Origin: Anaeramoeba flamelloides
Taxonomy: Eukaryota > Metamonada > Anaeramoebidae
Direction of reading: 5' to 3'
Length of the DNA: 64,000 bases
NCBI GenBank assembly: GCA_027625915.1
Contig: JANTQA010000026.1
Location: forward strand, 1,116,001 to 1,180,000
Both the position numbers and the translations under genes were made by a program. A model generated the notes under the pieces. It saw only the letters and a program-made list of their open reading frames with translations. It was not told where the DNA came from and made no database searches. This document shows, one piece after another, positions 11,101 to 23,102 of the stretch (position 1 is the first letter of the stretch; each line of letters opens with the position of its first letter).

Positions 11101-14100
11101 ATCAATCCTAAAACTCTTTTTTTTTTTCAAGAATTTTTCCTTTCAATAAGATAAAGCACCCAAGAGAGAATGTAAAATTCAGACAGGGTCTTACAATTAC
11201 AGAAGGATTTCAAAATATATAAATAAAAAACCATAATTATTTCAAACCCCCACAAAGTTAAATCCAAAAAACAACAAATTTTCCAAAACAACATTGAAAT
11301 TTTTACAAAATAATAAAACACAAAAACACTGACCATTGGACATACTATTTCCTCCAAGATAAAATTTTAATTTGAACAATTTGATTTTAATAGTTTCAAA
11401 AATTCTTATACTTTTCCTGATCTTTATAAATTCTTCATAATAAAATCTTTTTATTTTTGATTTTAGTAACAATTCAATTCGAAAAAACACTTATTTCGTC
11501 AAAATTGTTATTTTTTTTTCTTTTCGAAAAATGATACAAAACTTTAACTCAAAATTTTTGTTTTACCAAAATTCAATTTTCGAAAAAAAAAAACATTTCA
11601 AATAAATAATATTCGAAAATATCAAATAAGAGCCATTCGTAAATTTTCAATTATATATCATTTCTAATAAATTTAATAAAGCAAAAAAAAATAAATGAAT
11701 AAAAATCAAAATAAATAAATAATGTTTCACTCCATTTTGGGGAGAGTAAAAAAAAAAAAAAAAAAATTGGTAAATTTATTGAAATTTCACCAACAAATAT
11801 TGATCGATCAAATTGATAGATACCATCAACCATTTTTATTTAGCTTTTTCTATTTAACAAACTTAATATTAAATCAAATCAATGATTGGAACAAAATTCT
11901 TTCGATCGAACTAAACAAGTCAAGGAATCAGAAAAATGAAATGAAAACAAAACAAAAAAATGATAAAAATATTTCCAAATTTCAAATCAAATTTATTTCC
12001 AAATTCCAAGAAACTGTTGTATTGTTATCTTTTGAACTATTTTTTGGGGATCCAAAAAAATTGGAATTATATTTTATCATAAATAATTATAGATTAGACC
12101 TTCAACTTTTTACAATAACTTTTTTCATTGAATAAAGATTATAAAAAATTTTTAAAATAAAATCTTTTTCAGTCAAATGAGGACAGTTTTATTGAAGAAA
12201 TGGAATAAATCCGATGGAGTATAATTCATTATTCTTCTCAAAATAAATTTCCAAGTTTTAGATCAGAATCATTTTTTCTCATTTTGTAAAAAAATTTTTT
12301 TTTTTATTTTTTTTTCTTCTTTTCTTTTTCGATTTTTTTTTTAAAAATTAAATTTGAAAAAAAAAATGTTTGAAAAACCTTATTAACATTATAAAAAGTT
12401 AGGCTTTGTATGTTCTTTTAAAATTCATACATTTACAAGTAAAAAATCTTATTGTCAACAATTTTATTTTCCTAAAGAAATTGAGAATTTTGAACGATAC
12501 GTTCCAATGAATGGGGCTAAAAAAAAATTTTAACATTTTTTATTTTTTGAAATTTATGGTTTGTTCAGGGGTTTTCTTTTATGATTATCGACTCTAATAT
12601 GAAGTTTATTATTTCTCGTATTTCTAAACAATCTAAGTTGGGTTGATTCTTAAAAATAAAGTGACTTTTTCATTTTTGGCTGGGTACCTTTGAGTGAAAT
12701 GGAGTTTATATTTTTTTTTTATCACCAAACTTAAAAATAATTGAATTGAAAAAAAAAATTGTAATATGAATTAACAATTTTTTTTACATTTTTTAAAGCA
12801 TTATTACAAAATATTAATTTTTAAAAAAAAAAATAAAACAATTGAATTAAAATTAAATGAAAAAAAAAAAAAAAAAAATGTAATCTATTTAATATTAAAA
12901 AATAATAATAAAAAAAAATAATAATAATAATTAATGTAGTTTCCTTTGATTGAATTATTTTCAAGGTTTAATGGGAGAGATATATTAAGAATATTTGCTG
13001 CATTAATTTTAGAAAGAAGGATAATATTTATATCCTCAAATTTGACGATATTAACATCTTCCATTTATAGCAGTATATCTTTAATTCGTCCATTAAAATG
13101 GAGTGTAATTTTAATACCCATTGTACCAAAGCAATTAACTGATGCGTGTTATGCACCGATTCCATATGTTTTGGGGATTCACAAAATATTTGAAAATCAA
13201 ATTAAAGAGTATGATCTTGAAGAAATTACAATTATCGATTTAGATAAAAAGGAAATAGAATCTGATCCTGTTGATTTGGTTTTGCTTCCATCACTACAGG
13301 CAACAAAACTAATAAAAAATTTAAATAAGCATCTAAATGAATGGAACGAAACAAAGCAATTTCCAAGAGAAAAAATTGTAGGTGAATTTACAAATTTTAT
13401 AAAAGATATTTTTAAAGGAATCGAAGATCACTTTGTCCCAAATAACGAAAATAAAGATGAATTGGAATTTAATTTTAAATCCTTCCATTCTAGAAAATCA
13501 CGAAGAATTAAAAAATTTTTAACTGCCTTTGAGCAAACACAAATGTTTGAAAATTATCTACAAGAAATAAAACAGAAAATATTAAAAGAATCAAATACAC
13601 AGGAAATTGATTTTACATCATCAATTAAAAAAATAAAATTACAACAACAACAGCAGCAGCAGCAGAAACAACAACAACAACAACAAACACAAAACCAAAA
13701 AAATCTCAAATCTCAAAATAGTCAACAAAAACCATCAATAAAATCAATTTCCAAATTAACTCAAACTAAAATCAAATCAAGATTATATCATAAAAAGAAG
13801 AAGAAAGTAGAAAAGGGAAATAATATTAAAAATAAAAATAACAACAGCAACAATCACATGAATAGTAACGATAAACCCAATAATAATAATTTTAAAAATC
13901 TTCTTAATAACAAAAAAAAAAAGGACCCCCAAATTTATCCAAGTATGAAATATATGATCGATGAAATATCTCAAACAATAAAGAAAAGACAGAATTTTAA
14001 GAAAAGAAATTCCGAAAAGAACTTAGATTTGGAGGATTTAAATAAAGATTTGGAAATTATTAATCTAGAAAATGGGAATGGGAATGAGAATAAAAATAAT

Positions 14101-16830
14101 CCTGATCGTGAAATGTTAAATGTTATTTCTGATATGGTATCAAAACAAAATCCAAAAAGGTTATCAAACAAATTCTTTTTTTCTACAAATCATTTGGATT
14201 TACAGGAAACAAATAACAATTTTTTAGAAATAAGAGGAAGGGCTAGAATTGAAATGATGAAAAATTTAAATAATTTAAAACAACTTGAACAAAATGAAAA
14301 TAATGAACAAAAAATAAAAAAGACCAAGAAAATAATAAAAATAAAAGGACAAAATAGTCAAAAGAGAGCTCGAAATCAGAAAAGATCAAGGTCAAGAAAT
14401 TTTTCATTAAAATTTTTTAATTCTCCAAGTTCATCAAAAAAAAGAAAAGAAAAGAAAAACAATACGAGCGAGAATAATAATGACCATGCTAATGATAATA
14501 TTAATAATACAAATCTAATTACTAATAATATTAATAACAATAACAATAAAGTTAACAATCATAATAAAAGTAATGGATGTAATACTCAAAGCAATCAATT
14601 AAATAAAAATAATTCCCCGAGAAATTTTTCTAGAAGTAATCCTTTAATCCAAGGAAGAAAATTTGGGCAACCAATCCAAATAAAGAATCATAAACAGCCA
14701 ATTTCATCTCACAATCCCCATAATAATAAATCTTTAGAAAATACTATAAATGAAAATTCAACTTCTGATAACAATAAAAAAATCCAGACAAATCCAAATA
14801 TTTTGAGTAAAAAACAACTAGTACCAATAAAAAAAACAAATCATTTATCTAAAGATTTGGTTCCCCCAATAAACATGAACGCAAATAATAATTCAAAAGT
14901 AAATCATAATATTGCATTTCCCCCAATACCCCCAAGGAATAGAAATCAGAATCGGAATAAAAATGACAATAAAAAAGTTGGAACATCTTATAATGCAGTT
15001 AATAAAAATAAAAAATTATATAAAGATTATTCAAAGTATAATCATAGGAATATTAGGAACAACAATTCAAAAATAAATAATAAAATTGTACAAAGTCAGC
15101 AGAATGAAAATAACAGAATGACAAACAAAAAACCAATATATGAAAATAATGATTGCAAAAGCCCAAGAATGAATAAAACAAATGAAAATAAACATTTAAA
15201 TAATCAAAATATTCATAAGAATAATAATAATAATAAAGAAATTAATACAAATTTAATAAAAAATAAGCCAAACAAAAATATAATTTCCAAAGAAAAGAAA
15301 TTAAAAAATTCATTGAAGGAGAAGAAAGAACAAAAAAATACATTGAATTCAAGTATTAAAAAGGCGAGTGAAATTGCATTACCACCAATACCCCCAAGAA
15401 ATAAAAATAAAAATAAAAATAAAAATATTATTGTTGTTAGTAATAATCAAAATAATAAAAAATTATTTAAAAATCAATATAAGAAAGAAAATAATGATTG
15501 CAAAAGCCCAAGAATAATAAAAACAAAGAAAGTGACAAATTTATTTGAAAATACAGAAAAGTCCAAAAAAAATCCAAAAAATGAACTTGATCAAAGTTAT
15601 AAAAATAAAAAACTTCCCAATCTACCAAAGCAAAATATAATAAATTCGAATGGAAATAAACATTTAAATAATCAAAATATTCATAAGAATAAGAATAATA
15701 ATAAAGAAATTAATACAAATTTGAAAAAAAATAAGCCAAGCAAAAATATAACTTCCAAAGAAAAGAAATTAAAAAATTCATTGAAGGAGAAGAAAGAACA
15801 AAAAAATACATTGAATTCAAGTATTAAAAAGGCGAGTGAAATGGAAAGACCACCAATATCCCAAAGAAATAAAAATAAAAATAAAAATAAAACAAATATT
15901 GTTGTTAATAATAATCATAAAAATAAGAAAATTACAAACAAAAAATCAATATATGAAAATAATGATTGCAAAAGCCCAAGAATAAATAAGACAAAGAAAG
16001 TAACAAATTTATTTGAAAATCAAAAAAATTCTAACCAAAATCCAAAAAATGAACTTGATCAAAGTTATAAAAATAAAAAACTTCCTAATCTACCAAAGCA
16101 AAATATAATTAATCCAAATAAAAATAAACATTTCAATAATCAAAATATTCATAAAAATAATAATACTGTCAATACAAAAAAAAATATCAAGAGTAAATCC
16201 CCCACGAATAATAAAAGTAATCAAAAAAAAAATTCCAAAACTTTTTCTCAAAAAAATCATAAAAATGTATCAAGAAAACTATATAAAACGAAAATTAATG
16301 AAAAGAAAAATGATTTCAAAAAAACCCAATTTAATTCTAATCAAACTAAAAAAGTCAACTCTCATTATCAAAATAATAATTTTGGAAATTATTCACAATT
16401 ACATAAAAAAAATGAAAATGTCAAGAAAATTTCCCCCTCGAATGCCCAAAATACCCGTTATAAATATCAAGTTGGGAAGCCAATTGATGAAAGGAAAAAG
16501 CAAATTGTACATACAAAAATAAAATCAAATACAATTAAACCTATATTACCGATTAAAGCATTACCTAAAGTAACAACAACAACAACAACAACAACAAATT
16601 TAAATATTACCACGAGGTCCAATGTAAATCCTTATTTAAAAACTAAAAATAATATAAATAAAAAACATGAAAATACACAAAATAAATTATATCGAAGTAA
16701 AAATTCTAGATTTATTTCTAGACCTTATTTTTCAAGAAAAATGTATTATGAAATGAATAATCCTTTGAAAGTGAAAAAATTATCTACCAAAAATCCTTGG
16801 TTGCAAGCGGAAAAACGTGAAAATAATTAA
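8139..16830 (+). CDS. DENN-domain protein (putative Rab GEF), four exons
   Basis: Exons are 8139-8365, 8603-8719, 8853-9060 and 12940-16830, all with GT-AG borders and matching phases (2, 2, 0), giving about 1480 aa. The first three exons read as a DENN N-terminal part: FYCVLTLADGKRMFVYCLRN, then FLFITKSGYFNLFKDIL, then FEFHRPDVPLCD. Exon 4 continues directly with FPLIELFSRF and the central DENN hallmark LERRIIFISSNLTILTSS, then LKWSVILIPIVP. Known DENN proteins activate Rab GTPases in membrane traffic. The Rab partner here is unknown. After about residue 310 the protein becomes a roughly 1100-residue Asn/Lys-rich disordered tail with a poly-Gln tract (about 13640-13690), several PPIPPRN (SH3-ligand-like) motifs, two 156-aa tandem repeats and a poly-Thr tract near 16570-16600. 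The start is the first ATG. An upstream non-coding exon cannot be excluded. Confidence 0.88.
10317..10412 (-). mobile_element. LINE 3' end, inverted copy in an intron
   Basis: On the minus strand this reads aatcgtgaaatctatgattt onward and ends gagtgtaatctacacttctt. It matches 61150-61240 closely over about 90 bp. The shared segment encodes NNREIYDFTLK, the probable C-terminus of the element's ORF, followed by the palindromic tail. Confidence 0.7.
10440..10853 (-). repeat. Dispersed repeat R1, possible BED-finger transposon remnant
   Basis: It is about 400 bp, clearly homologous and co-oriented to 17225-17665 (shared words aatgttcacttgg, aagtaaccacttg and aatataaagaa). On the minus strand one frame reads KDQVVTCRYCGTETLKYE, whose C-x2-C spacing resembles the start of a BED-type zinc finger as found in hAT-like transposases. 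The second copy keeps KDQVVT and YC only. No catalytic domain is visible. The BED reading is inference. Confidence 0.45.
12158..12708 (-). mobile_element. M1 non-autonomous DNA transposon, inverted copy
   Basis: This 551-bp copy in the DENN intron is the reverse complement of the elements at 18285-18837 and 59215-59763. Shared stretches include tttgtatgttcttttaaaat and the ends agtcaaa.. and tttgagtgaaatggagttta. It is the most diverged of the three full-length copies and has no coding capacity. Confidence 0.8.
15187..16122 (+). repeat. Two tandem 468-bp (156-aa) units inside DENN exon 4
   Basis: Unit 1 is 15187-15654 and unit 2 is 15655-16122. Both begin NKHLNNQNIHKN and share SKEKKLKNSLKEKKEQKN, CKSPRI, KTKKVTNLFEN and NELDQSYKNKKLPNLPKQ. 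A third partial unit starts at 16123 (NKHFNNQNIHKN). Equal length and phase indicate in-frame duplication. The units are basic and probably disordered. Unit 1 keeps LPPIPPRN, which unit 2 has changed to RPPISQRN. Confidence 0.9.
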
Positions 16831-18284
16831 TAACCAACTAGAATAATTGAATACTAATATTAGTATTATTGATGTTTTTTTTTTTAAAAAAATTATCTTT
16901 ATTATTATTATTATTATTATTGGAAATGTGGAAATTGCATTATTTGTGCCCTTATATAAAAAATTCCCTCAAAGAGAATACAAGCTTAAAATCATGTATT
17001 CTCCGAATATTCACAATAAAGACTCAACCAGATTGAAAGAGAGGTAATATCAAAAGATAGAATTTCATGTTTGTCAGAACAACTAAAGATTTTTTATCAA
17101 TTTTTATCCTCATTATAACTTTTACAGTATTATTATTCTCTATCGAATAATAGCTTTTCTTTAAATAATTTAAAAGATAGAATAGAGAAGATCAAAAGAA
17201 AAGCAAGATATTATTTTTATGGTTGAAAAAGCAAAAACAAAAATTGACCAAAAAATGAAGAAAAAACAAACAAAAAATAAAAAATTAAAAAGAAAAAAAA
17301 TTAGGTAAAGAGGGGTTTATAAGAAGTAATTGGTAAAAAATCAAAAAAAAAAAACCAATAAGATCCTTTTAATTAAGAATATCCAAAAATCACTGACAAG
17401 ATATTTTTGGTTAATTTAGTTCTGTTTGATAATCGATCATTAATGTTCACTTGGGGATTTCCGATTAATTATTTTCATTTCTTTTTTCTTTTTGATCTTG
17501 TTTGATTTAATCCCTGATATTTTATTCTCTTTATTTTTTTCTTTTTTCTTTTCAAATTGCATGTACTGCCGTATTTTAGTAACACAGTATAAGTAAGTAA
17601 CCACTTGGTCTTTTTCATTTGTCGTTCTACTTCCGAATATAAAGAAAATTGAGTTAAGGGAAAAAATGGAAAAAAAAATAAATATTATAAAAATAATTTA
17701 TTATTTTTTTAATTCCAAGATCAAACAAATATTTAATTGTATAATTTTTTTATCTTTGAACTATTTTAATTTTTTATGATAATTCGAAACTAGATTAAAG
17801 ATAAAAAACAAAAATAAATTTATTAACTAATCAATATCATTTTACATCTTTTCTTTTAGACTTGATGAATTTTTATTCCAATACAGGGTGCTATGGGATA
17901 TATAATCCCCATTTCTCGCAAAGATACCCAGCCAAAAATGAAAAATTCAATTTTTTTTAATAATCATCAATATATGATTAATTAAAAATACTAAAAATAA
18001 TAATCTTCAGATTAGAGTTGAGATTTGTAAAAGAAATAGATTAACAAACGATAAACTATCCAAAAAAAAATAAAATATAAATTACAATTTTTGATCACCT
18101 TTCATTGGAATGTCTTTTGCAAAATTTCTCATTTTATTTAGGATAATTTAAATTGTTGATAATAAGATTTTTTTAATATTAAAAGTATTCAGTACAAAAG
18201 AAATTATATAATCACATTTTTCGAAACGTTGATTTATATAAACTAGTTTTCAGTCAAAAGTGGCAGTTGTTTAAGTAATTTATA
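16831..18284. other. Gene-free stretch: R1 copy and decayed M1 copy
   Basis: After the DENN stop there is an (ATT)n tract at about 16890-16920, then the second R1 repeat copy at about 17225-17665. A heavily decayed M1 copy follows at about 17885-18200 (cccagccaaaaatgaaaaattca, then cctttcattggaatgtct). The last 40 bp (ttttcagtcaaaagtgg) look like another M-family terminus. No coding exon was recognised. Confidence 0.6.
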
Positions 18285-18837
18285 TAAACTCCATTTCACT
18301 CAAAGGGGCCAGCCAAAAATGAAAAATTCACTTTATTTTTAAGAATCAACCAAACTTAGATTGTTTAGAAATACGAGAAATAATAAACTTCATATAAGAG
18401 TCCATAATTATAAAAGAAAACCCTGAACAAACCATAAATTTCAAAAAAAAAAAAATGTTAAAAAATTTTTTGGGCCCATTCATTGGAACGTCTCGTGCAA
18501 AATTCTCAATTTCTTTAAGTAATTAAAATCGTTGATAATAAGATTTTTTACTTGTAAATGTATGAATTTTAAAAGAACATACAAAGCTTAACTTTTCTTA
18601 ATGTTTATTTCGTTTTTCAAACATTTTTTTTTTCAAAGTTAATTTTTAAAAAAAAAATAAAAAAAAAAAAAAAGCAAAAAGCAAAAAACAAAAAAAAACA
18701 AAATTCTACAAAATGAGAAAAAATGATTTTGATCTAAAAATTGAAAATTTTAGTTTGATAAGAGTAATGAATTAAACTCATAGAATGTCTTCCATTTCTT
18801 CAATAGAACTGGGCCCCTTTGACTGAAAAAGAGTTTA
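18285..18837 (+). mobile_element. M1 non-autonomous DNA transposon
   Basis: The 553-bp element starts TAAACTCCATTTCACTCAAA and ends with the inverted CCCCTTTGACTGAAAAAGAG TTTA. The terminal inverted repeat is about 25 bp with mismatches. The interior is nearly identical to 59215-59763. It has no ORF. The superfamily cannot be assigned from the ends alone. Confidence 0.85.
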
Positions 18838-19334
18838 TTTTTAAAGTGTTTGAATGGATATGGAAAGAAATACTTGAATTTTGTGGAAATTTCAAAAGTA
18901 AAGTCATTTTTTCAGGTTATTTTTTCAAACTGATTTTTTTTTTTTGAAAAGTAATTCATTTACAAATTTTTTTTTTATTACAAGATCTATTAGCACTTGA
19001 TAAACATGTACTATTCTAATGTGAACGATATGGTAAAAATTATTGTAGAAAAACCATATTGATTTCTATTGTATTTTTGTTATATCTTCAATTTAATATC
19101 AAAAAGAATATTATGTTTTTCTCAATAGGACAAATAAGGAATTATTATTTTTCAATTTTTCTAAAAAATACATTGATTGGTTAGATTTAATTCCAATTAG
19201 GATATCAATATTAACTCTTCTTTAATGAGTATTATTCTATTAATTTCTAATTTGTTCACCAATGATTAATTTTTTAGAAAATAATTGATATTTGAAAAAA
19301 AAAAATTTGGCTCCTTTGACAGAAACAAATTTTA
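18838..19334 (+). mobile_element. M2 non-autonomous DNA transposon, left-truncated
   Basis: It ends with ggctcctttgacagaaacaa followed by attta, the M-family terminus, preceded by aataattgatatttgaaaaa as in the M2 copy at 51475-52184. Its left end runs directly out of the M1 copy with no M2 terminus, so it is truncated or the two are nested. Confidence 0.6.
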
Positions 19335-19839
19335 TATCCAAGATTATTAATTATTTTTTTTTAACTTATCTGATTTCAAAAAAAAAAATAAAAAAAGGAA
19401 TCAAAAAGTAAAAAGAGAAAAAAATATTAAAAAAAAAAGGAAAAAATGGTTTAGATCTTCAAATTGAAAAAATAATTTTGATAAGAATATGAGTACAAAA
19501 CTCTACAAGCTTACTATCAATAACAATCTAAAGAAAGTCAACATTTTTGAAAAAAAAACATATATCTAAATTTGTATCGTAACTTTATATGGTAATTAAT
19601 CTAATCATATGGTTTAATCAAATTTTGAAACAATACAATACCATAACAAAAGCAGACCAAAATTTTTTGAAAAAAAATTTGAAAATGCACCTTTTGGCCA
19701 CTTTTTAAAAAATATTATGATAAAAAATATTTTTTTTGAGTAATCCATGAATTATAATACTTATTCTGAAAATAACTACCCATACAATAATAAATTAAAA
19801 TTACAACTTATAAATTTTTTGATATTGATGTTTGACAGT

Positions 19840-19870
<31 letters not shown>

Positions 19871-21283
19871 CAATAATTAACAACAGTTAGAAAAAAAAAA
19901 TTATTTCTCTTTAATTTAAATAAAAGAGTCTGATTTTTTGAAATTTGTGTAAAAAATATTTTTCTTAACATAGTTGAACATTTATTTTTTTAAAAAAAGA
20001 AATTTTCTTAAAATAATAGTAATACAAAAAAACTAATACATTTATTGATTAATAATAAATATCTAATAATTTGGCTAATTTTATTCTAAAAAAATAAAAT
20101 AAAAAAAATAAATTACTGATACATTTTAATTTTTTTTAGACAAAATTTTTAAAAAATATTGAATTGGGTGAAAAACAAATTACTTTATTTATATTAAAAT
20201 TAAAATTTAAAAAGAATAATTATCTAGTACTTCAATTCAACAATAGAAAATACTTTAAAAACAAAAAAAAAAAAACAAAAAAAAAACAATGTAAAATAAT
20301 TTTATTCAAATACCTTTGAAATTAAATCAATAATTTTTTTTAATAGGTAAAGTAACCAACTCTAATAATTATCTAGATAATTACTTTTTAAAAATTATCC
20401 AAAGTTATTAAAATTCTCTTAATAACCCAAATATTTTTTTTTTAAATTTTGTTTTTTGTAAAAATCTAAAATAAATTTGTGATAATTGAATTATTCAATA
20501 TAAATTGATACAGATCTTGAAAAATAATTTTTTGCTTTCTGTGGTCCCTTATTCCATAATATTGTTTATTTTATGCCAAGATTTATAATAAATTCAAAAA
20601 TTTAGAAATAATCAAAATGAAAAAAAAAACAATCAAATATTAATATTACTCGAACTGTTGACCAAATAATTTAAATGTATAAAGTATTATTTTTTGAAAT
20701 AAGTGACAAATTATACAAAAAAAAAAACGATTATTTTTATTTTGAAATTTAATTTATTTATTTTTAAAATTTAAAGAAATTACAAATCACTAATAACATG
20801 TATCTATATTTTTTTTAATAGTTATCAACAGACAAAACAAATTTTCTATATGATATTAAAATATCTAACATAATGAATAAATTATTTATAACAATATCTA
20901 GGTAATTTTGGGATACAAATGTCCTCCAAAAAATTACCTGTCAGGTATTATGTGTATTAATTATTACGAATCTAAAATTTTTGTTGTTTATATAAACTTG
21001 TAAAAAATTGAAAAATATGTTTTTTATTGAGTAGAAATTTTGGATGAAAAAATAATAAAATCACAATAACCAAGAAAAATACCAAATGATGAGAAATAAT
21101 TTTTAAATTATATTTTTTTAATTGTATTTAACTAAACACATTTTATTAATAAAATCTTCTTTCTCAGTGAATTATTTATAAATTCCAAACATAGAAAATT
21201 TTCATAACAATTCAAATTTAAAATTATATTTCAAAGAAAGTAGGGTGTTGGTTTATTTGGGGTTCTAAGGGATATACACATAT
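19335..21283. other. Gene-free AT-rich stretch
   Basis: About 1.9 kb of sequence with poly(A)/(T) runs, including a 28-nt T run near 19842-19870. No exon-like segment, RNA gene or clear repeat family was recognised. Confidence 0.5.
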
Positions 21284-21466
21284 AAACAGTTCCACTTTTA
21301 ATACAAAAAACTCACAGCGAAATTTAGAACACCCAAAAAATCCCAAATTATAACTCAAAAAAATATCAAATTTAAGCTTACAATTCGAAAATTCTCGTAA
21401 AATAAAATGTATAAAAAAAGAATTTGTCAAAAATTTGCCGTAATTTAATTTTTTGTGTATATTAAA
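21284..21466. mobile_element. MITE family B, degraded copy
   Basis: It begins aacagttccacttttaatac and contains ctcaaattata-like and tgtgtatattaaattt words matching the family B copies at 38700-38901 and 48348-48540. The right terminus is lost next to a G9 run at 21474-21482. Confidence 0.5.
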
Positions 21467-21697
21467 TTTCGATGGGGGGGGGTTGCCTTGTAGGGGAAAC
21501 TAACTATAAAAATTTTCAAATAAAAACAAACAGTAATTATGATTTTTATATTTTTGATATAAAGATGTAAATATTTCAATTTTTTCGACATTTAAAATTT
21601 GATTTATGGTAGGAAAACAAATTTTGTTGATTATCACCCACAAAATTATTTTTTTAATCAAAAAAGTTTAAAAGTGAATATAATTAAATATGAAAAT

Positions 21698-22388
21698 TAA
21701 ACTCTGTTTCAGTCAAAGGGGGGGGATGTTTTGTTCAAATATCAATTATTTTATATAATTGGCGTTTGAATAACAAATAAAAAATTAGCAGAATAATACG
21801 CATCAAAGAATTATTGATATATATCTGAAAGAAAACTAATTAATCAATAAATTTTCTGCAAAATGGAAAAAGTCAAATTATTAGGGCCCTATTGAGAAAA
21901 ACAACGATGTTCGTTTTGAACTTCTACTGGTATTTGAATAATAAATTGGAAACATTTTTCACTTCATTTTCCATACTTTTCTTTTAGAAATCAAGTCAAC
22001 AAACAAGTTTGTTGGTATTTGTGGTCTCTCTTTCAAAAAGGAAATGAAAATAAAGTGAAAATTTTTCACATTTATTAAACAAAATCAGGATCATAGATCA
22101 AATAGAATTGCAATAGAAATCAATATGATTTCTCAACAATCTTTACATGGTTTCAATAACCCTAGAATAACACATTTTTATCAAGTGACTTTTGATCTGA
22201 CAATAAAAAAAAATTTTGAATCTGAATGACGTATATAAAAAAAATCGAAAAAAAAAACTCAAATGTGAAAAAATGATTTCAATTTCAAAAATTTCCAAAT
22301 TAAAATTTTTCCTGTAATATCTATTCAACCCCTGTAAACGCATGTATTTTACCATTACAACTGGGCCCCTTTGATTGGATATAGTTTA
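21698..22388 (+). mobile_element. M2 non-autonomous DNA transposon
   Basis: The 691-bp element starts TAAACTCTGTTTCAGTCAAA and ends GGGCCCCTTTGATTGGATAT AGTTTA. Its termini match M1 but its interior does not. The interior instead matches 51475-52184 in the opposite orientation (ttcacttcatttt, tttcttttagaaatcaa). Fragments of the same interior lie near 40650-40810 and 43560-43700. Confidence 0.75.
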
Positions 22389-23102
22389 ATTTGTTAACAA
22401 ATAATATATTTATAACTAAAATGAAAATTAAATTATTAATAAAATCTCAATGATTTTCTTGATAAATCTTGATAATAAAATATTTATATTTACATCAAGA
22501 AAATTTTTATTAATTTAATTCAGTTTTAATTTATGAACAAATTAATTCTTTTTATGGGATATTTTATTAATACCAAGATAAAAGAATAATTATATTTTTT
22601 TCTAAATATTAATTTTATATTCACTATGCTTTGGTAAATACAATAAAAATAAAAAAAATATTTTTTTTGAGTTCTTTCAAAAAAAAAAAAAAATAACAAG
22701 TTTTTTTCTATAAATAATTTGAAAAATATCTAATCATTAATTAAAAACTAATTCATTAAGTGTATATAAAACTTGGAGTATAAATTGGAGGAAAAAAAAA
22801 AAAAAAAGGGGGGGGGGTGGATAATGAGATAATATATTGTTTAGCTAACAGGTCAGTTATTGGATGAATAAAAGGATCTTGTTATTTAAATTCTTTTGAA
22901 ATAGATTATTTCTTTTTCGAAAAAAAATGTTGGTTATTTAGTGAAAATAAAAAAAAAAAAAATTTTAAAGAAAAAAGGGGAATAATGGCTGAATTAAAAA
23001 TAATTAATAAATGTCACTTTTTTATGTAGATCCATATTCTCACCATCATCGGGGGAGTTTTTTGATAAAAATAAAAGTATTAATTTTATCAAAATTCCGA
23101 AT
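22389..23102. other. Downstream flank of eIF5A
   Basis: AT-rich and gene-free, with an A14-G10 tract at about 22793-22817. The minus-strand 3' UTR of eIF5A lies in the right part. The plus-strand frame at 23011-23298 is a shadow of eIF5A exon 3. Confidence 0.5.

Larger units (their letters stand above)
9061..12939 (+). other. Giant phase-0 intron of the DENN gene
   Basis: It starts GTAAGT and ends ATGTAG, and it joins VPLCD to FPLIELFSRF with no missing DENN residues. At 3879 nt it is 16 to 29 times longer than the gene's other two introns (237 and 133 nt). It contains a LINE tail (about 10317-10412, inverted), a dispersed repeat (10440-10853) and a whole M1 transposon copy (12158-12708). 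The 137-residue frame at 11722-12135 inside it has no recognisable features. Confidence 0.8.

Noticed and set aside
11722-12135. 137-residue open frame inside the giant DENN intron
   Set aside because: It begins in an A-run context, has Lys/Phe/Ile/Asn-driven composition and no motif, and lies in an intron whose borders are certain.
13783-14558. Minus-strand hydrophobic frames opposite DENN exon 4
   Set aside because: They are antisense shadows of Asn/Lys codons (Ile/Phe/Leu runs).
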